7,904 nucleotides of DNA from the NCBI GenBank assembly GCA_036567205.1, contig DATCVA010000008.1, positions 1-7,904 of the forward strand. Reading direction: 5' to 3'. The notes under the pieces were generated by a model. That model saw only the letters and a program-made list of their open reading frames with translations. It did not search any database and was not told the DNA's origin. The translations under genes and the position numbers were made by a program. Below are positions 5,793 through 7,904 of the stretch, one piece after another. The stretch comes from DATCVA01 sp036567205 (lineage in GTDB: Bacteria; Pseudomonadota; Gammaproteobacteria; Burkholderiales; Burkholderiaceae_B). Numbering within the stretch: the stretch's first letter is position 1; every line of letters begins with the position of its first letter.

Positions 5793-6514
5793 AAGCGCTC
5801 GTAGCCTAATAGATAACGCCACTGTCCCAAGGGCAACCCCGACATGGGCAGGCGCCCGATGCGAATGCGCTTGATGCTTAGCACTTGCAACCCAACCTGA
5901 CGGCACATGTCCGGGATCAAACCGGGCGGTGGATTCTTAAGCGCGAAGCGCAATCTGGTTTCGTTCTGCCAACTGACCTTGATAGCCGCCAGAGGAACAC
6001 CCTGCCACGATAAGCCGTGATTTAGTTTCTTCAGGCCGTCGGCCGAAAGCTCGCCCGAGACTTCTACCACGTACTCCTGTTCGATCTTGGCCGCATCTTG
6101 CAGTAGTTTGCGGGCAATGCCGTACTCTTGTGTGAAAACAACCAGCCCACTGGCATCCGGGTCCAGCGGCATAACAAGATCCAGTTCCCTCAGATCTCTT
6201 TTCACCAGATGCCGGCCCGAACGGTCCTCGGGCGACTGGTTCGCGGCCACGAGCAGATCCAATATAGGCCGGGCTTCCGTGCCACCCCCAAAGCCTGTGG
6301 GTTTGTGAAGCAGGATAGTGACGGGTTTATGATCTTCGGCACGCGCGTCCTTTGCTAACCGGACCTCGTGCTGCGGCTCAACACGAAAGCCGGACTCTTC
6401 AACTACCTGTCCGTCGACGCTTACCCAGCCGCCTTCCACATAGTTTTCGGCCTCGCGGCGCGAACAGGAAAATCGATCGGCAATATACTTGCTCAGGCGT
6501 ACGGATTCAGTCAT
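5789..6514 (-). CDS. RNA pseudouridine synthase, RluF/RsuA-like with S4 domain
   Basis: This 241-residue enzyme is predicted to isomerise a uridine in structured RNA, most likely rRNA. An S4 RNA-binding domain (5-55; RLSKYIADRF, CSRREAENYVEGGWVSVDG) is followed by the RsuA/RluF catalytic domain: LHKPTG (69-74), the LDPDASGLVVFTQ loop (117-129) with D118 as probable catalytic aspartate, IEQEYVVEV (144-152), and a C-terminus (MSGLPLGQWRYL, 224-235) close to that of E. coli RluF. Two motifs deviate: the usual GRLD reads MPLD, and the RluF NRQIRRM stretch reads PDMCRQV (201-207). The target site therefore cannot be assumed to be that of RluF. The first ATG is at 6514; a TTG at 6574 would add 20 residues unlike the family. 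The Shine-Dalgarno sequence is poor. Its TAG overlaps the stop of the convergent DUF2784 gene by 4 bp. Confidence 0.88.
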   Translation of the reverse strand: MTESVRLSKYIADRFSCSRREAENYVEGGWVSVDGQVVEESGFRVEPQHEVRLAKDARAEDHKPVTILLHKPTGFGGGTEARPILDLLVAANQSPEDRSGRHLVKRDLRELDLVMPLDPDASGLVVFTQEYGIARKLLQDAAKIEQEYVVEVSGELSADGLKKLNHGLSWQGVPLAAIKVSWQNETRLRFALKNPPPGLIPDMCRQVGLQVLSIKRIRIGRLPMSGLPLGQWRYLLGYERF

Positions 6515-6700
6515 TGGAGGCCCGTTGGAATGGCGCGCCGTGGCGCGCGCCAAAAGGCGAAGAAAATGCCACAAAGTATTGTAGACGACTCGGCCTTGAA
6601 CATTGACTGGCCTGGCATCCGGACTCTAGACTGATATCAGAATCTACCATACCGATGACAGTGCGGATGCACGCCGCTGCGTCTCTGTGCTTCTGGCTTG

Positions 6701-6757
6701 GCGCAGTGCTGGCGGGAAGATGGATTGGTTTTTTATAGCGCAGCGGTAAGATGGATT
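6701..6757 (+). repeat. Duplicated element upstream of MFS gene, putative operator
   Basis: AAGATGGATT occurs at 6717-6726 and 6748-6757, exactly 31 bp apart (about three helical turns). Each copy is preceded by GCGCAG (6701-6706 and 6738-6743) and a CGG, so the unit is GCGCAG-(6 extra bases in copy one)-CGG-N-AAGATGGATT. The second copy overlaps the candidate -10 box and the first lies upstream of the candidate -35, a layout that suits a repressor. In addition GGATT-N5-AATCC (6753-6767) is a short dyad at the start-site region. Confidence 0.45.
6725..6752 (+). promoter_or_regulatory. Weak sigma70 promoter candidate for MFS gene
   Basis: TTGGTT (6725-6730) and TAAGAT (6747-6752) are separated by 16 bases. 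They match the consensus hexamers only partly (three and four of six). Transcription would start near 6760, about 25 bases before the ATG. Both copies of the 10-bp direct repeat flank or overlap it. Confidence 0.3.
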
Positions 6758-6782
6758 ATTGCAATCCGTCAGGACGCCCCCG

Positions 6783-7904
6783 ATGACTGCTATGGCCAAT
6801 CCAGGTTCCGTCTCCCACGCTAATACATACACCGACATACCCGCTCGCCTGGACCGCCTGCCCTGGTCGGCCTGGCATTGGCGCGTCGTGATCGCACTGG
6901 GTGTGGCGTGGGTGCTCGATGGCCTAGAAGTCACCCTTGTAGGCTCGTTTGGCAGCATCCTGGAACGGCCGGAAACACTGGGGCTGACCGCTGCTGAAGT
7001 CGGCTCAGCGGGGTCGCTCTATATTGCCGGCGCGGTGATCGGTGCACTGATATTCGGACGGTTGACCGACATTTTGGGACGCAGGAAACTTTTTCTCGTC
7101 ACGCTAACTGTCTATATGATCGCCACGTTAGCGACGGGGTTTGCGGCTGAGGCCTGGTTTTTTTCCCTATGCCGGTTCGCAACCGGTATAGGGATAGGCG
7201 GAGAATACGCCGCCATTAACTCCGCCATCGACGAGTTGGTGCCGGCACGCGTCCGAGGCCGGGTCAGCCTGGCGATCAACGGCAGTTTCTGGGTGGGCGC
7301 GGCCCTGGGCGCCGGCTTGAGCCTGGTTGTGCTGGACGAAGCACTCGTTCCGGTTGAATGGGGCTGGCGTTTGGGGTTTATTCTGGGAGCGGTGCTGGCC
7401 CTGGCTATTGCGCTTGTTCGCCGCGATGTGCCCGAAAGTCCCCGCTGGCTGCTAGTGCGTGGCAAAGTAGACGAAGCCGAGCGCATCGTCGCCAATATTG
7501 AATTGCGCGTCGCGGCACAACATGGCGCACTTGCGCCGGTGCCCCAAAGCGCCCGGGTCAGCCTTGGCGCCCGCGTCGCCCCACGGCTAGGCGAGATCGC
7601 ACGCGTGCTGCTGCATAGTTACCGGCGCCGCAGCGTTGTGGCCTTTGCCTTGATGGTGTCGCAGGCATTTTTCTATAACGCAATATTCTTTACCTATGCA
7701 CTCGTGCTGACGCGCTTCTACGACGTGCCCGATAACCGTGTCGGGCTTTACATTTTTCCGTTCGCGCTGGGCAACGTTTTGGGGCCGTTGATGCTAGGGC
7801 CGCTTTTCGACCGCGTAGGACGCCGCAAAATGATCGCTCTGACCTATATATTCGCAGGCCTGGGGCTTGCACTGACAGGATGGGCCTTCCTGGAAGGCTG
7901 GCTC
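6783..7904 (+). CDS. MFS transporter (sugar-porter / AAHS-like), 3'-truncated by window
   Basis: The first 374 residues of an inner-membrane secondary transporter are present; the frame is still open at the right edge. Signatures include DGLEV in helix 1 (46-50), motif A FGRLTDILGRRK (91-102) in the helix 2-3 loop, RFATGIGIGGEY (131-142) in helix 4, ELVPARVRGR (151-160), PESPRWLL (217-224) after helix 6, and a second motif A, LFDRVGRRK (341-349), in the second half. About nine of the expected twelve helices lie inside the window (approximately 33-55, 74-93, 103-122, 125-145, 162-183, 194-212, 284-307, 320-341 and 349-368). PESPRWL is common to sugar porters and to the aromatic-acid/metabolite MFS groups, so the substrate is unresolved. 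The start at 6783 has AGGA eight bases upstream; an ATG at 6792 is a less likely alternative. Confidence 0.92.
   Translation, partial: MTAMANPGSVSHANTYTDIPARLDRLPWSAWHWRVVIALGVAWVLDGLEVTLVGSFGSILERPETLGLTAAEVGSAGSLYIAGAVIGALIFGRLTDILGRRKLFLVTLTVYMIATLATGFAAEAWFFSLCRFATGIGIGGEYAAINSAIDELVPARVRGRVSLAINGSFWVGAALGAGLSLVVLDEALVPVEWGWRLGFILGAVLALAIALVRRDVPESPRWLLVRGKVDEAERIVANIELRVAAQHGALAPVPQSARVSLGARVAPRLGEIARVLLHSYRRRSVVAFALMVSQAFFYNAIFFTYALVLTRFYDVPDNRVGLYIFPFALGNVLGPLMLGPLFDRVGRRKMIALTYIFAGLGLALTGWAFLEGWL

Larger units (their letters stand above)
6515..6782. other. Divergent intergenic region before the MFS gene
   Basis: The 268-bp stretch lies between the pseudouridine synthase and transporter genes, transcribed away from each other. 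Next to the pseudouridine synthase start are two self-complementary GC blocks, GGCGCGCC (6532-6539) and GGCGCGCGCC (6542-6551). The middle (6560-6700) holds nothing I can name, and no tRNA fold was found. The right part carries a duplicated element and a promoter candidate, listed separately. Confidence 0.45.

Noticed and set aside
6515..6574. N-terminal extension of the pseudouridine synthase from a TTG at 6574
   Set aside because: The 20 extra residues are arginine-rich, come from a GC-palindromic stretch and precede the normal S4 domain start; the ATG at 6514 fits family length.
6560..6700. Possible tRNA or small RNA between the pseudouridine synthase and the transporter
   Set aside because: No cloverleaf, T-loop (GGTTCRAAT) or terminator could be assembled on either strand.

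Overview
The window looks like a chromosomal segment of a betaproteobacterium, most likely Burkholderiales and probably Alcaligenaceae-like. The basis is moderate-to-high GC, protein sequences of Bordetella/Pusillimonas character, and a long B12-dependent ribonucleotide reductase as the dominant gene. Taxonomy is an inference from protein style, not from a search. No transposase, phage structural gene, tRNA, rRNA or CRISPR array was seen.

Layout, left to right. Positions 1-104 hold the 5' end of a minus-strand PPP-type metallophosphoesterase. Positions 207-3059 (minus) encode NrdJ, the adenosylcobalamin-dependent ribonucleotide reductase. Its C-terminal extension carries two tandem copies of one domain before the terminal cysteine-rich tail. 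Positions 3060-3506 are a 447-bp non-coding stretch, the most structured DNA here: a candidate nrdJ promoter, several inverted repeats, a tandem 8-mer, a perfect 16-bp palindrome, a cluster of three DnaA-box-like nonamers and a hairpin that may end the next transcription unit.

Three minus-strand genes follow, listed in order of transcription from 5078 down to 3507: an NTF2-like (SgcJ/EcaC-type) protein, a zinc-binding sirtuin with the class III (deacylase) Tyr-x-x-Arg signature, and an 82-residue orphan protein. They are spaced 60-75 bp apart and could be one operon. A divergent intergenic region (5079-5405) then leads to a plus-strand DUF2784 membrane protein. It runs head-on into a minus-strand RluF-like RNA pseudouridine synthase, and the two stop codons overlap by 4 bp. 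Finally a plus-strand major facilitator superfamily (MFS) transporter starts at 6783 and runs off the right edge. It is preceded by a duplicated element next to its likely promoter.

Functionally these are mostly core or near-core genes: dNTP synthesis, NAD-dependent protein deacylation, RNA modification and transport. I see no clear new defence system or mobile system. The parts most worth a second look are the repeat-rich region upstream of nrdJ, the unusual active-site and C-terminal motifs of the pseudouridine synthase, the 82-residue orphan, and the duplicated element upstream of the transporter.
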